This document shows, piece by piece, positions 27,269 to 36,231 of a DNA stretch of 64,000 nt. The notes under the pieces are model-generated. The model was not told where the DNA came from, did not search any database, and saw only the letters and a list, made by a program, of their open reading frames with translations. The DNA lies in assembly GCF_000020605.1 (NCBI RefSeq), contig NC_012781.1:2543501-2607500 (forward strand). Reading direction: 5' to 3'. Each line of letters starts with the position of its first letter. Position 1 is the first letter of the stretch. Both the position numbers and the translations under genes were made by a program. The stretch comes from Agathobacter rectalis ATCC 33656 (GTDB lineage Bacteria; Bacillota; Clostridia; Lachnospirales; Lachnospiraceae).

Positions 27269-28075
27269 TTATCGTTTTTTCCTCTGGCTGATAGGCGTTC
27301 CCATTTTCTTTGATTTTTTGAGAATCCGAATCAGCCAGCGAAATTCTTCATCTGACAGATTTTTATAGTTGATACCAAGCTGCTTACAGTAAAGGACAAC
27401 CAGCTTTTCATCACGGCTGCCCTTGAAATTTTCAACCGCTTCCAGATTTTCTTTCAGTTCATCGGCAACGGTGGTCTGAGGTGCACTCTCGCTGTCCTTT
27501 TTATGGGCTTCCCGAATATCCCGGATAATCAGGTTGAGGTCATCCCGTACCATGTGACTGAAATATTCATCATCACTGATATGGGCGGCTTGCAACACTT
27601 TCAAATGGGGGTCATCTTCGCCGGGGCGATACCGTTCAATGATTTCATGCCGGACGGTATCGACAAGGGCGTTGAGGTTTTGAATCTGCATGGTGGCAAT
27701 CCCATCCACATAAATCTCAATGTCCGCAAGAAACTTGATAAAGTCCTTATGGGTGGCAAGTTCGCACAGCAGACGGTTGTTAATCCAACCGCTTTTCAGA
27801 AGTGCTACCATCTCATCACTCAAATGCAGCTCCCTTAATGGCGTGTTGATCTCCGCCCGGTTCTCTGTCCGGCAAAAGAGATAATCGAGGGACACCCCAT
27901 AAAAATCTGCCAGCAGGATAAGGTTGCCATGATTGATTTCCTTATAGTCGTCTTTTTCATAACTGCCAAGAGCCGATTTTGAAATACCCGTTTGCTCAGC
28001 CAGTTCTTCCAGTTTTAATCCTTTGTTTAATCGTAAATCTTTTAGCCGTTCCTGTATTGTAGTAGCTCCGTTCAT
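27269..28075 (-). CDS. XRE-family transcriptional regulator
   Basis: The 268-residue protein has an N-terminal helix-turn-helix (QERLKDLRLNKGLKLEELAEQTGISKSALGSYEKDDYKEINHGNLILLADFYGVSLDYLF) and a helical C-terminus of about 190 residues. It resembles regulators of clostridial mobilizable elements. It is transcribed against the rest of the element and faces the 482-bp gap before the small replication genes, so it may be the element's repressor. GGGGG lies upstream of the ATG at 28075; an ATG at 28102 is possible. A TGG-TATAAT extended -10 lies upstream at 28120-28128. Confidence 0.85.
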   Translation of the reverse strand: MNGATTIQERLKDLRLNKGLKLEELAEQTGISKSALGSYEKDDYKEINHGNLILLADFYGVSLDYLFCRTENRAEINTPLRELHLSDEMVALLKSGWINNRLLCELATHKDFIKFLADIEIYVDGIATMQIQNLNALVDTVRHEIIERYRPGEDDPHLKVLQAAHISDDEYFSHMVRDDLNLIIRDIREAHKKDSESAPQTTVADELKENLEAVENFKGSRDEKLVVLYCKQLGINYKNLSDEEFRWLIRILKKSKKMGTPISQRKKR

Positions 28076-28119
28076 TGAAGCAGTTCCCCCTTCTGACAAC
28101 ATTTATAACCGTTGAATTG

Positions 28120-28128
28120 ATTATACCA
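28120..28128 (-). promoter_or_regulatory. Extended -10 promoter of the XRE regulator
   Basis: Reading leftward the sequence is TGGTATAAT, an extended -10 with no clear -35. It lies 45 bp before the ATG at 28075. The rest of the gap up to 28557 holds no coding region and no further motif that I can support. Confidence 0.5.
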
Positions 28129-28557
28129 TATCATTCCGCAATCGTGGAAATTTCTGATTTTTACCCCGAATTCCTGCTTTGTGGACATACGGCACAGGGC
28201 ACAAAAATGTTCTATGATACAGGTAGTTCATCGATGGATTATTCCAATCGAATGACCAGCCTGTGTGGGATATGCTTCCCCGGCGATGTAGTGCCATGAC
28301 TTTTGGCAGGGATGTGGAGGAACCCTGACCGAAACGAGCATACCAAAGGGAGCGATACGCCGCTGTGAGATTCAGGGGAGGAACGACACCGGGGAGAACT
28401 GGCGAACTGACACCGAAATGATACCGAAACACGACAATCTGATAGGGGGACAGTCTACCCTATCGCTGATACTTCGGGAGATTTTAAGCGGCTCTATGAC
28501 CGTAATTTTTCCAAAAATCGCCCCGAAACCATACACTAAAACGGGAGGAAGCGCAAT

Positions 28558-28746
28558 ATGCCGAGAATGAGCAAAAAGAGGAAGCATGAGCTTTCTTTTT
28601 ACCTCAACGACCGGGGGCGTGTCACTTACAACGAATTATGCCGGAAATGCCAGCATGGGTGCAGGCAGAGCTTCCGGGCGGTTGTGGTTGACTGCCCCCG
28701 TTATTTATCCAAACGAGCAAAGAAAAAGGAGGAACACACCGAATGA
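28558..28746 (+). CDS. Small cysteine-rich protein
   Basis: A 62-residue basic protein with CRKCQHGCRQSFRAVVVDCPRY, a C-x-x-C-x-x-x-C pattern that may bind zinc. The C-R-x-x-F-R-A-x-x-V-x-x-x-P end resembles the ICE protein at 44211-44402, so the two elements carry related small proteins. GGGAGG precedes the ATG. The stop overlaps the next start (ATGA), showing an operon. Confidence 0.7.
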   Translation: MPRMSKKRKHELSFYLNDRGRVTYNELCRKCQHGCRQSFRAVVVDCPRYLSKRAKKKEEHTE

Positions 28747-29084
28747 ATTTTGAATTTATGACGATAGACACACCCTTGCCGCCCTGTGTGCCATTTCCCA
28801 GAGCGTTGACAGGATTTCCAGTCAGCAGCACCGCAAAGGTCATGTACTGCCGGATGTTGGACGCTATGCTCTCCAATGGGCAGGAGGACGAAAACGGAAT
28901 CCTCTTTGTCTGCTTCCCTGTCACAGCCATTGCCGCAGTCCTGTCCCGCAGCTCCATGACGGTCAAGCGTTCTTTGAATGAACTGGAAACCGCCGGGCTT
29001 ATCATGCGGGTGCGTCAGGGCGTTGGAGAACCAAACAGGATTTATGTGCTGATACCGGGAGAGGAGGACGCTGCCCTTGCCTGA
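28743..29084 (+). CDS. Winged-helix protein, replication initiator RepA_N-like
   Basis: The 113-residue protein has the N-terminal winged-helix of replication initiator A: FPRALTGFPVSSTAKVMYCRMLDAML, then FPVTAIAAVLSRSSMTVKRSLNELETAGLI. It is only the DNA-binding part of a typical initiator. It is coupled to the genes on both sides by 4- and 8-bp overlaps. It may help the excised circle replicate or may be a regulator. Confidence 0.72.
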   Translation: MNFEFMTIDTPLPPCVPFPRALTGFPVSSTAKVMYCRMLDAMLSNGQEDENGILFVCFPVTAIAAVLSRSSMTVKRSLNELETAGLIMRVRQGVGEPNRIYVLIPGEEDAALA

Positions 29085-29373
29085 TACCTCAAAGCTGGAA
29101 AGGCTCAACCGGGAGCTGGAAAAAAGTGAAAAGAAACTGCGGAAAGCCATCAATGATGAAAAGGCGTTGCAGCACCAGCTAAAGCAGCTTACCCGAAAGG
29201 AACGGACGCACCGGCTCTGCACTCGTGGCGGTATGCTGGAAAGTTTTTTGCAAGAGCCGGAACGCCTGACCGATGATGATGTTATGCTGTTGTTGAAGCT
29301 CATTTTTCACAGACAGGACACACAGGAACTATTGAAAAAACTGCTGGAACGAGAGAAGCCGGAAACCCCTTAG
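29077..29373 (+). CDS. DUF3847 family protein
   Basis: The 98-residue protein starts at a TTG overlapping the previous gene. It is a coiled coil (KLERLNRELEKSEKKLRKAINDEKALQHQ, KQLTRKERTHRLCTRGGMLE) followed by a helical tail. Proteins of this kind lie just before the origin of transfer and MobA/MobL relaxase of mobilizable elements and may belong to the relaxosome. A dyad that could be oriT starts 12 bp after its stop codon. Confidence 0.72.
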   Translation: MPDTSKLERLNRELEKSEKKLRKAINDEKALQHQLKQLTRKERTHRLCTRGGMLESFLQEPERLTDDDVMLLLKLIFHRQDTQELLKKLLEREKPETP

Positions 29374-29380
29374 TTTACTA

Positions 29381-29425
29381 AGGGCGCAATTATACACCAC
29401 CCAAAGGTTGGTGCATTGCGTTCTC
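29381..29425 (+). other. Putative origin of transfer of the nested element
   Basis: Nested inverted arms are visible: CGCAAT (29385-29390) with ATTGCG (29415-29420), enclosing CACCACCC with GGTTGGTG (one mismatch). The site lies upstream of the MOBQ-type relaxase and just after the DUF3847 gene, where such origins usually lie. The rest of the 386-bp gap up to 29759 holds a small GC hairpin near 29424 and no clear gene. Confidence 0.5.
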
Positions 29426-29759
29426 CGAAGGCTCCTCGCCGGAGGGCTGTGATTTTCCGCAGTCATGGTCTGCTCCAAATCATACAGGGGACGCTACGCT
29501 TCCCCTGCGCTGGCTGTCGCCAGCTACCCTTTTGTGGACTTGCCGCCCGGAAACACCTTGCGCTGCAAGCTGTTCCCGTCCAGCAAGTTTTATCAGTCGA
29601 GCTATCCTTATCTACGGTAATTTAGTATAATAAGGTCAAAAAACAGAACGCTATCATTGTGCAACCGATATGCAACTGATAATTGCTTGATAGTTGGTGG
29701 TAGCAACACGGTAATTCAGATAGAATAAAGCCAACAAAGAAAGGAGGTCATCCAAATGA

Positions 29760-29873
29760 ATGTTAGTAAACATCATTATGATTGTAGTCGGAATAGTTTT
29801 CTCATGTATCTTTGTCGGCTTGCTTATCCTTGTTATTCGTGCATTGCTTAAATATATCCGTACAGAGAAATGA
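29760..29873 (+). CDS. Single-helix peptide, partial duplicate of the next gene
   Basis: This 37-codon frame, starting MLVNIIMIVVGIVFSCIFVG and ending KYIRTEK, matches the first 35 residues of the HTH gene at 29903 almost residue by residue. The DNA upstream, including an AGGAGGT site, is also repeated. A second ATG at 29756 is out of frame. It is either a free small membrane peptide or the remnant of a tandem duplication. Confidence 0.5.
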   Translation: MLVNIIMIVVGIVFSCIFVGLLILVIRALLKYIRTEK

Positions 29874-29902
29874 AGCCAACAGCAACATTAGGAGGTGGTC
29901 AA

Positions 29903-30241
29903 ATGAAAGTAACCGTATTTATGATAATCGTTGGAATAATTTTCTTATGTATCTTTGTTGGTTTGCTTACCCTTATTGTTCGTGCATTACTCAAATATAT
30001 CCATTCAAAAGATGTACGGCAGGAAAAATCCGTAGTGAGGAAATCGTTGGGTGAAGCACTCAAAGTACACAGAACACAGTGCAAAATGACGCAGGAATTT
30101 GTTGCTGAAACGATTGGTGTTAGCAGGCAGGCTGTTTCAAAATGGGAAAATGGAACATCCGACCCTTCCACATCAAATCTTTTTGCACTTGCAAAACTTT
30201 ACGGTATTTCTGTTGAAGAATTACTAAAAGAAGTTGAATAA
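29903..30241 (+). CDS. Membrane-anchored XRE-type regulator
   Basis: The 112-residue protein has one N-terminal membrane helix (MIIVGIIFLCIFVGLLTLIV), a short linker and a classical Cro/C1 helix-turn-helix: LGEALKVHRTQCKMTQEFVAETIGVSRQAVSKWENGTSDPS. An HTH tied to the membrane is uncommon and suggests a sensor that binds DNA from the membrane. AGGAGG lies 7 bp before the ATG. The preceding 37-codon frame duplicates its N-terminus. Confidence 0.78.
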   Translation: MKVTVFMIIVGIIFLCIFVGLLTLIVRALLKYIHSKDVRQEKSVVRKSLGEALKVHRTQCKMTQEFVAETIGVSRQAVSKWENGTSDPSTSNLFALAKLYGISVEELLKEVE

Positions 30242-30427
30242 TCTTCATGCAGATATTTTATTTCATCATCGGGCCACCCTGACCCGAACTTTCAAAACTG
30301 AATACCAGCCGCCCACCGGCGGCACCACCGAGCAGGAAATCTGAAAAGGTCTCCTGCTTTTTTTCTGCCCCAAATGAGGTGGTAAAACGCCACCCCATCC
30401 ACCAATTACCGAAAGGAGGGACACGAA

Positions 30428-32008
30428 ATGCCCTGTCCACACAACGAAATCTCGATTGTGCAGCGAAGCCAACAGCAGTCTGCGGTTGCCGCCGCTGCCT
30501 ACCAGAGCGGCGAAAAGCTGTTCTGTGGATACGATCAGGAAGTGAAGCACTACCCGGAAAAGCGTGGTATCGTCCACAATGAAATCTTGCTTCCGGCAAA
30601 TGCCCCACGGTCGTATGCAGACCGCAATACTTTATGGAACGCCGCCGAAGCGGTGGAGAAGCAATGGAATTCCCAGCTTGCAAGGCGGTGGGTGCTTACC
30701 ATCCCCAGAGAGATACCGCCCGACCAGTACGCTGTCCTTGTCCGGGAGTTTTGTGAGCAGCAGTTTGTTTCCAAAGGGATGATTGTTGACTTTGCCATCC
30801 ATGACCCCCACCCGCCGGGACACAATCCCCACGCCCATGTCCTGCTGACTATGAGGGCAATGGACGAGCATGGGAAATGGCTTCCAAAGAGCCGCAAGGT
30901 TTATGACCTTGACGAGAATGGGGAACGGATAAAGCTGCCATCCGGCAGGTGGAAAAGCCACAAGGAGGATACAGTTGACTGGAACGACCAGAAGTATTGT
31001 GAAATCTGGCGGCATGAATGGGAGGTCATCCAGAACCGCTATCTGGAAGCCAATGACCGTCCGGAGCGTGTGGACTTGCGTTCCTATGCCAGACAGGGGC
31101 TTGATATTGTCCCCACTGTCCATGAGGGGGCTGCTGTCCGGCAGATGGAAAAGCGTGGTATCCAGACGAATATCGGCAACCTGAACCGGGAAATCAGAGC
31201 CGCCAACAGCTTAATGCAGTCCATCCGGCAGCTTATCCAAAACCTCAAAGGCTGGATTACCGAGCTGGGCGAAAAGCGGAAGGAACTGCTTGCACAAAAA
31301 GCGGCGGAAGAAGCGACGCTTCTTCCCAATCTTCTGATGAAATATATGGAGATACGAAAGGTAGAACGGAAGGACTGGACGAGGGCTGGGCAGAACCGGG
31401 GGACTTCCAAAGACTTAAAGGCAGTCAGCGAAGCTCTGTCCTATCTCCGGCAAAAGGGGCTTTCCACTGTGGAGGACTTGGAAGCCTTTCTGGAATCTTC
31501 CGGGAAATCAGCCGCAGATTACCGCAATCAGATGAAGCCAAAGGAAGCCCGCAGCAAAGTGATTGACGGGATTCTTGCCAGCCGGACAGACTGCAAAGAA
31601 TGTAAGCCTGTCTATGAGAAGTACCAGAAGATATTTTTTAAGAAAACAAAGGAGAAATTCAAACAGGAACACCCGGAGGTTGCCCGGTATGAGAAAGCCG
31701 CCGCCTACCTTGCCAAGCACCCGGACGATAAGGACAGCACCCAAAAGGAGCTACAAGAGGAGCAGGAAACGCTTCTCAGCGACATCGCAGAGCTGAAAGT
31801 ACCACTGACCGAGGTGCAGGAGGATTTGAAGAAGCTGCGGGACATCCGCTACTGGGTACGGAAAGCCACACCCGGCACAGAGGAAAGTAAAGAGCCGCCC
31901 AAGAAACAGCCTATCAAAGAAGTCTTGCAGGATAAGGCGGACGAGAAAAAAGCACAAAGAACCGCCCCGGCGCAGACGAAACACAGACAACAGGATATGG
32001 AACTTTAA
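30428..32008 (+). CDS. mobA: MobA/MobL (MOBQ-type) relaxase
   Basis: The 526-residue protein opens with the MOBQ signature region (HNEISIVQRSQQQSAVAAAA, then YRSGEK-like YQSGEKL). It carries the metal-binding motif in FAIHDPHPPGHNPHAHVLLTMR, and conserved W-N and R-x-V-L segments. The C-terminal 300 residues are charged coiled coil. It should nick oriT and pilot the nested element into a recipient. It has no coupling protein of its own and probably uses the ICE VirD4. GAAAGGAGG precedes the ATG. Confidence 0.9.
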   Translation: MPCPHNEISIVQRSQQQSAVAAAAYQSGEKLFCGYDQEVKHYPEKRGIVHNEILLPANAPRSYADRNTLWNAAEAVEKQWNSQLARRWVLTIPREIPPDQYAVLVREFCEQQFVSKGMIVDFAIHDPHPPGHNPHAHVLLTMRAMDEHGKWLPKSRKVYDLDENGERIKLPSGRWKSHKEDTVDWNDQKYCEIWRHEWEVIQNRYLEANDRPERVDLRSYARQGLDIVPTVHEGAAVRQMEKRGIQTNIGNLNREIRAANSLMQSIRQLIQNLKGWITELGEKRKELLAQKAAEEATLLPNLLMKYMEIRKVERKDWTRAGQNRGTSKDLKAVSEALSYLRQKGLSTVEDLEAFLESSGKSAADYRNQMKPKEARSKVIDGILASRTDCKECKPVYEKYQKIFFKKTKEKFKQEHPEVARYEKAAAYLAKHPDDKDSTQKELQEEQETLLSDIAELKVPLTEVQEDLKKLRDIRYWVRKATPGTEESKEPPKKQPIKEVLQDKADEKKAQRTAPAQTKHRQQDMEL

Positions 32009-32071
32009 CAGACACTTGCCATTTTCAATCAGAGAATGTCAGGTGCTTTTTCTTTTTAAGGAGGGATAGAT

Positions 32072-32716
32072 TTGAATGTATTTGAAGCTGTGAAGCAGTC
32101 CGTCACAACAAGACAGGCTGCGGAGCATTATGGAATCCATGCAGGGCGGAACGGGATGGCTTGCTGCCCGTTCCATCACGATAAAACCCCAAGCATGAAG
32201 CTGGATCAGCGTTACCACTGCTTCGGCTGCGGTGCGGATGGGGATGTGATTGATTTTGCCGCCGCCCTGTATGGGCTGGGAAAGAAAGAAGCCGCCGTAC
32301 AACTGGCACAGGACTTCGGGCTTTCCTATGAGGACTGGAAGCCGCCGGGAAAGGCAAAAAAGCCCAAGCCCCGGCAGAAATCCCCGGAGGAACAGTTTCA
32401 GGAAGCAAAGAGCCGCTGCTTCCGTATCCTTGCCGATTATCTCCATCTGCTTCGGGCATGGAGAAAGGAATATGCCCCGCACTCCCCGGAGGAAGCCTTT
32501 CATCCCCGGTTTGTGGAAGCCTTACAGAAGCAAGACCATGTGGAATATCTGCTGGATGTGCTGCTCTTTGGGGAGACAGAGGAAAAAGCAGCTTTGATTA
32601 CGGACTACGGAAAGGATGTGATACAGCTTGAAAAGCGAATGGCAGAGCTTGCCGCCGCAAACGCAGCAAGAACTAAAAAACACCATGAACGCCATGCAGC
32701 CGCCCCAGAGCATTGA
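32072..32716 (+). CDS. CHC2 zinc-finger DNA primase-like protein
   Basis: The 214-residue protein holds the CHC2 zinc finger of DnaG-type primases: GRNGMACCPFHHDKTPSMKLDQRYHCFGCGADGDVIDF, with cysteines and a histidine in the expected places. No TOPRIM domain follows, so it is a primase part that probably works with the VapE-like ATPase next to it. It starts at a TTG 8 bp after GGAGGG. Its 3' end overlaps the next gene. Confidence 0.85.
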   Translation: MNVFEAVKQSVTTRQAAEHYGIHAGRNGMACCPFHHDKTPSMKLDQRYHCFGCGADGDVIDFAAALYGLGKKEAAVQLAQDFGLSYEDWKPPGKAKKPKPRQKSPEEQFQEAKSRCFRILADYLHLLRAWRKEYAPHSPEEAFHPRFVEALQKQDHVEYLLDVLLFGETEEKAALITDYGKDVIQLEKRMAELAAANAARTKKHHERHAAAPEH

Positions 32717-34022
32717 GGAAATCAAGGCGGGGCTGGAAACTACCGAGAAAGGCGGTGTCCGTCAGAGCATACGGAACTGCCTGACCGTATTCCAGCGTGA
32801 CCCGCTGCTTTCCGGGGCTATCGCATACAACATCCTGACCGACCGCAAGGACATCATAAAGCCCATCGGCTTCCACAGGGAAAGCACCGCCCTGAACGAT
32901 ACGGACATGAAGTATCTGCTTCTCTATCTGGAAGAAACCTACGGGCTTACCAATGAGAAGAAGATTGATAACGCCATCGGGATTGTGGCGAATGAAAACA
33001 AGTACCATCCCATCCGGGACTATCTCAATACCCTTGTGTGGGACGGGACAGAGCGAATCCGTTTCTGCCTGCGGCACTTTCTGGGGGCTGACGCAGACGA
33101 TTACACCTATGAAGCGTTGAAGCTGTTCCTGCTGGGTGCAATTTCACGAGCCTTTCAGCCGGGATGCAAATTTGAAATCATGCTCTGTCTGGTAGGCGGT
33201 CAGGGGGCTGGCAAGTCCACCTTCTTCCGTCTGCTGGCAGTCCGGGACGAGTGGTTCTCCGATGATTTGCGGAAGTTGGACGATGACAATGTGTACCGCA
33301 AGCTGCAAGGTCACTGGATTATCGAAATGTCGGAAATGATGGCAACCGCCAACGCCAAGAGCATTGAGGAAATCAAGTCATTTTTAAGCCGGCAGAAAGA
33401 GGTCTACAAGATACCCTATGAAACCCACCCGGCAGACCGCCCCCGTCAGTGCGTGTTTGGCGGCACTTCCAATGCCCTTGATTTTCTTCCCCTTGACCGT
33501 TCCGGCAACCGCCGCTTTATCCCCGTCATGGTGTACCCGGAGCAAGCCGAGGTTCACATTTTGGAGGACGAAGCTGCTTCCAGAGCCTATATCGAGCAGA
33601 TGTGGGCGGAAGCGATGGAGATTTACCGAAGCGGCAGGTTCAAGCTGGCTTTCAGCCCCGCCATGCAGCGGTATCTCAAAGAACACCAGCGGGATTTTAT
33701 GCCGGAGGACACCAAAGCCGGAATGATACAGGCGTATCTTGATAGGTACACCGGGAGCATGGTCTGCTCCAAGCAGCTCTACAAGGAAGCTTTGAACCAT
33801 GCCTTTGACGAGCCGAAGCAATGGGAAATACGGGAAATCAACGAGATTATGAACCAATGCATTGACCGCTGGCGGTACTTCCCGAATCCAAGAATGTTTT
33901 CCGAATACGGCAGACAAAAGGGCTGGGAGCGTGAAAACCCGGCAACGGACTTATGCAACCCGTCTGAAAAAGCAATGGATGGCTTTGTGGAGGTCACAGA
34001 ACAGATGGAGCTTCCATTCTGA
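32628..34022 (+). CDS. VapE-family (virulence-associated E) ATPase
   Basis: The 464-residue protein carries the VapE core: Walker A in LVGGQGAGKSTFFRLLA, an EMSEMMATANAKSIEEIKSFLSR segment (Walker B and sensor region) and FGGTSNALDFLPLDRSGNRRFIPV. This is a superfamily-3-like helicase found with primases on phages and mobilizable elements, so the pair may replicate the excised circle. The TTG at 32628 gives an 89-bp overlap with the primase gene; an ATG at 32685 would reduce it to 32 bp. Neither has a strong ribosome binding site. Confidence 0.85.
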   Translation: MKSEWQSLPPQTQQELKNTMNAMQPPQSIEEIKAGLETTEKGGVRQSIRNCLTVFQRDPLLSGAIAYNILTDRKDIIKPIGFHRESTALNDTDMKYLLLYLEETYGLTNEKKIDNAIGIVANENKYHPIRDYLNTLVWDGTERIRFCLRHFLGADADDYTYEALKLFLLGAISRAFQPGCKFEIMLCLVGGQGAGKSTFFRLLAVRDEWFSDDLRKLDDDNVYRKLQGHWIIEMSEMMATANAKSIEEIKSFLSRQKEVYKIPYETHPADRPRQCVFGGTSNALDFLPLDRSGNRRFIPVMVYPEQAEVHILEDEAASRAYIEQMWAEAMEIYRSGRFKLAFSPAMQRYLKEHQRDFMPEDTKAGMIQAYLDRYTGSMVCSKQLYKEALNHAFDEPKQWEIREINEIMNQCIDRWRYFPNPRMFSEYGRQKGWERENPATDLCNPSEKAMDGFVEVTEQMELPF

Positions 34023-34263
34023 AAATGACAGCCCGTTGCACCCCCTGTTGCTATCCCGTTGCCGAGCCGGTTGCCGGGGAAAACCCCTTATTTCCGGGCT
34101 TTTCTCCCTTATAACAACCAAAACAACAGAAAAATAAAAGAAAAGTATAAATAGTAATCATCGCCAGATTGAGATTGTTTGCAAGGTCTTTTGAAGCCCG
34201 TTGCCGGACTTCGTTGCCGACACCCTCTGTCTGGCTATTTTCATGTATGGAGGATAACTGCCT

Positions 34264-34461
34264 ATGGCAAAAAACAAAACAGAGATTCATGTGACCACTG
34301 TATTTGACGGGGAGCTTGACGCAACCGATGTGTTCGTCAGCCTGATTTCCCAGAAATATGGAAAGACAAATTCAAAAGAATATCTTGCTAAAAAGAAAGA
34401 TTTGAAGTATAATGAAGATGAGGTTCAAAAGAGCCAGATACCGTCTGGATTGTGTGGGTAA
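34264..34461 (+). CDS. Small conserved protein before the recombinase
   Basis: A 65-residue protein, MAKNKTEIHVTTVFDGELDA at the start, with no recognised domain. Its stop codon directly abuts the recombinase start, so translation is coupled; it may modulate excision, as many recombinase-adjacent small proteins do. GGAGG lies upstream. The gap before it (34023-34263) holds no gene. Confidence 0.6.
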   Translation: MAKNKTEIHVTTVFDGELDATDVFVSLISQKYGKTNSKEYLAKKKDLKYNEDEVQKSQIPSGLCG

Positions 34462-36132
34462 ATGGCTATGATGAACGAAATGGAATACAGAACAATCGGT
34501 TCGGCACTTGCCGGGGGCTATCGTGCAGCGGTCTATTGCAGACTGTCAAAGGACGATGACCTGCAAGGCGAAAGTGCCAGTATCGCAAACCAGCGTGATA
34601 TGCTGGAAAAATACTGCGAAAAGCAGGGATGGGAGGTTGTGGCAGTCTATCAGGACGATGGCTTCACAGGTCTTAATATGGAGCGTCCTGATTTACAGAG
34701 AATGTTGAGAGCCATTGAGCGCAGGCAAATCAACCTTGTCATCACGAAAGACCTCAGCCGACTGGGGCGGAACTATCTGCAAACCGGGCATTTGATTGAG
34801 GACTTTTTCCCAAGAAACGGTGTCCGCTATATCGCCATGAATGACGGTATCGACACCCTGCGGGATAACAACGATATTGCCCCGTTCAAGAATATCCTGA
34901 ACGAGATGTACAGCAAGGATATTTCCAAGAAAGTCCATTCCTCTTATCTTCTGAAAGCGCAGAAAGGACAGTTTACCGGGTGTCTTGCCCCGTTTGGGTA
35001 TCGGAAAGACCCGGAGGACAAAAACCATCTGCTCATTGACGAGGAAACCGCCCCGATTGTGCGACTGATTTTCGGATATGCCCTGAACGGTCATGGTCCG
35101 AACTATATCCGCAGACGGCTGGAGGAAGAAAAAATCCCCTGCCCCACATGGTGGAACCGGGAACGGGGGCTTCGCAATACCCGCACCAAATGGGAAAAGA
35201 AAGACCCAGAAAAAGGACGGTATATGTGGGACTTCTCCGTTATCAAAGACCTTTTGATGAATCCCGTCTACACCGGGGCGATTGCTTCCCAGAAAAAAGA
35301 CTACCGTTTCAAAATCGGCACGATTGGGGAAAAGAAGCCGGAGGACTGGATTGTGGTGGAGGGACAGCATGAACCGCTGATTGACCGCATGAGCTTTGAC
35401 ATTGTGCAGAACAAGCTGAAATCTCGCCAGCGTCCGGGGCAGACCAATGAAATCAGCCTGTTTGCCGGACTGATAAAATGCGGCGAGTGTGGGAAGTCGC
35501 TGACGATACGCTACACAAACGCAAAACATCCCCAGCAAATTTATTCCTGCAAGACCTACAATGCCTTTGGAAAGAACCACTGCACCCAGCACCGGATTGA
35601 CTATGACACCCTTTGCAGCCATGTGCTGCGGAAAATCAGGGAATGTGCCAGAGCTGCCCTGATGGACGGGGAAGCGGTTGCCGACCGCCTGACCAATACC
35701 TGTGAAGCAGAGCAGCGGGAACAGCGGGAAGCAATGGAACGCTCCCTCACAAGGGACGAGGAACGGATTGAGGTTCTGGACAAAATGGTCATGCGGCTTT
35801 ATGAGGATATGATTGCAGGGCGTATCAGTGAGCAGAATTTCAACACCATGCTGGAAAAGACACAGACCGAGCAGACGGAGCTTAAAGCAAAGGTGTCCGA
35901 GGGCAGAAAGCGGCTGTCTGATGAAGTCCAGCTTGCCAATGACGCAAAACAATGGGTGGAAGCCATTCAGGAATATGCCAACATCACAGAGCTGGACGCA
36001 GCCACCCTTAACCGCTTAATCAAAGAAATCGTCGTGCATGAGCGCATTGACGAAGATAAAACAAGACACATTTCTATCGAAATTCATTTTAATCTCAAAC
36101 CCATCCCGGAGGTGGAACAGGTCAGTGCCTGA
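34462..36132 (+). CDS. Large serine recombinase of the nested element (TnpX-like)
   Basis: The 556-residue protein has the resolvase domain with the nucleophilic serine in AAVYCRLSKDD (about residue 29), the DDGFTGLNMERP and ITKDLSRLGRN motifs, a recombinase domain (QFTGCLAPFGYRKDPED onward) and a zinc ribbon (IKCGECGKSLTIRYT...YSCKTY). A coiled coil and C-terminal domain follow. It should insert and excise the element at the TCATGGCT core in maff2. All catalytic parts look intact. Confidence 0.93.
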   Translation: MAMMNEMEYRTIGSALAGGYRAAVYCRLSKDDDLQGESASIANQRDMLEKYCEKQGWEVVAVYQDDGFTGLNMERPDLQRMLRAIERRQINLVITKDLSRLGRNYLQTGHLIEDFFPRNGVRYIAMNDGIDTLRDNNDIAPFKNILNEMYSKDISKKVHSSYLLKAQKGQFTGCLAPFGYRKDPEDKNHLLIDEETAPIVRLIFGYALNGHGPNYIRRRLEEEKIPCPTWWNRERGLRNTRTKWEKKDPEKGRYMWDFSVIKDLLMNPVYTGAIASQKKDYRFKIGTIGEKKPEDWIVVEGQHEPLIDRMSFDIVQNKLKSRQRPGQTNEISLFAGLIKCGECGKSLTIRYTNAKHPQQIYSCKTYNAFGKNHCTQHRIDYDTLCSHVLRKIRECARAALMDGEAVADRLTNTCEAEQREQREAMERSLTRDEERIEVLDKMVMRLYEDMIAGRISEQNFNTMLEKTQTEQTELKAKVSEGRKRLSDEVQLANDAKQWVEAIQEYANITELDAATLNRLIKEIVVHERIDEDKTRHISIEIHFNLKPIPEVEQVSA

Positions 36133-36231
36133 CCTGTCCCGCCGGGACGGTTCTCTTAAAAACACCATATAGATTTTTTGTACGCCGCCGCTCGCCATCG
36201 AGCAGAGTTTTACACCTAATTGGGGATAAAA

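Noticed and set aside
34693-35952. Long minus-strand frame opposite the nested element's serine recombinase
   Set aside because: The plus strand encodes a complete recombinase with catalytic motifs; the antisense frame has no recognisable domain or ribosome binding site.
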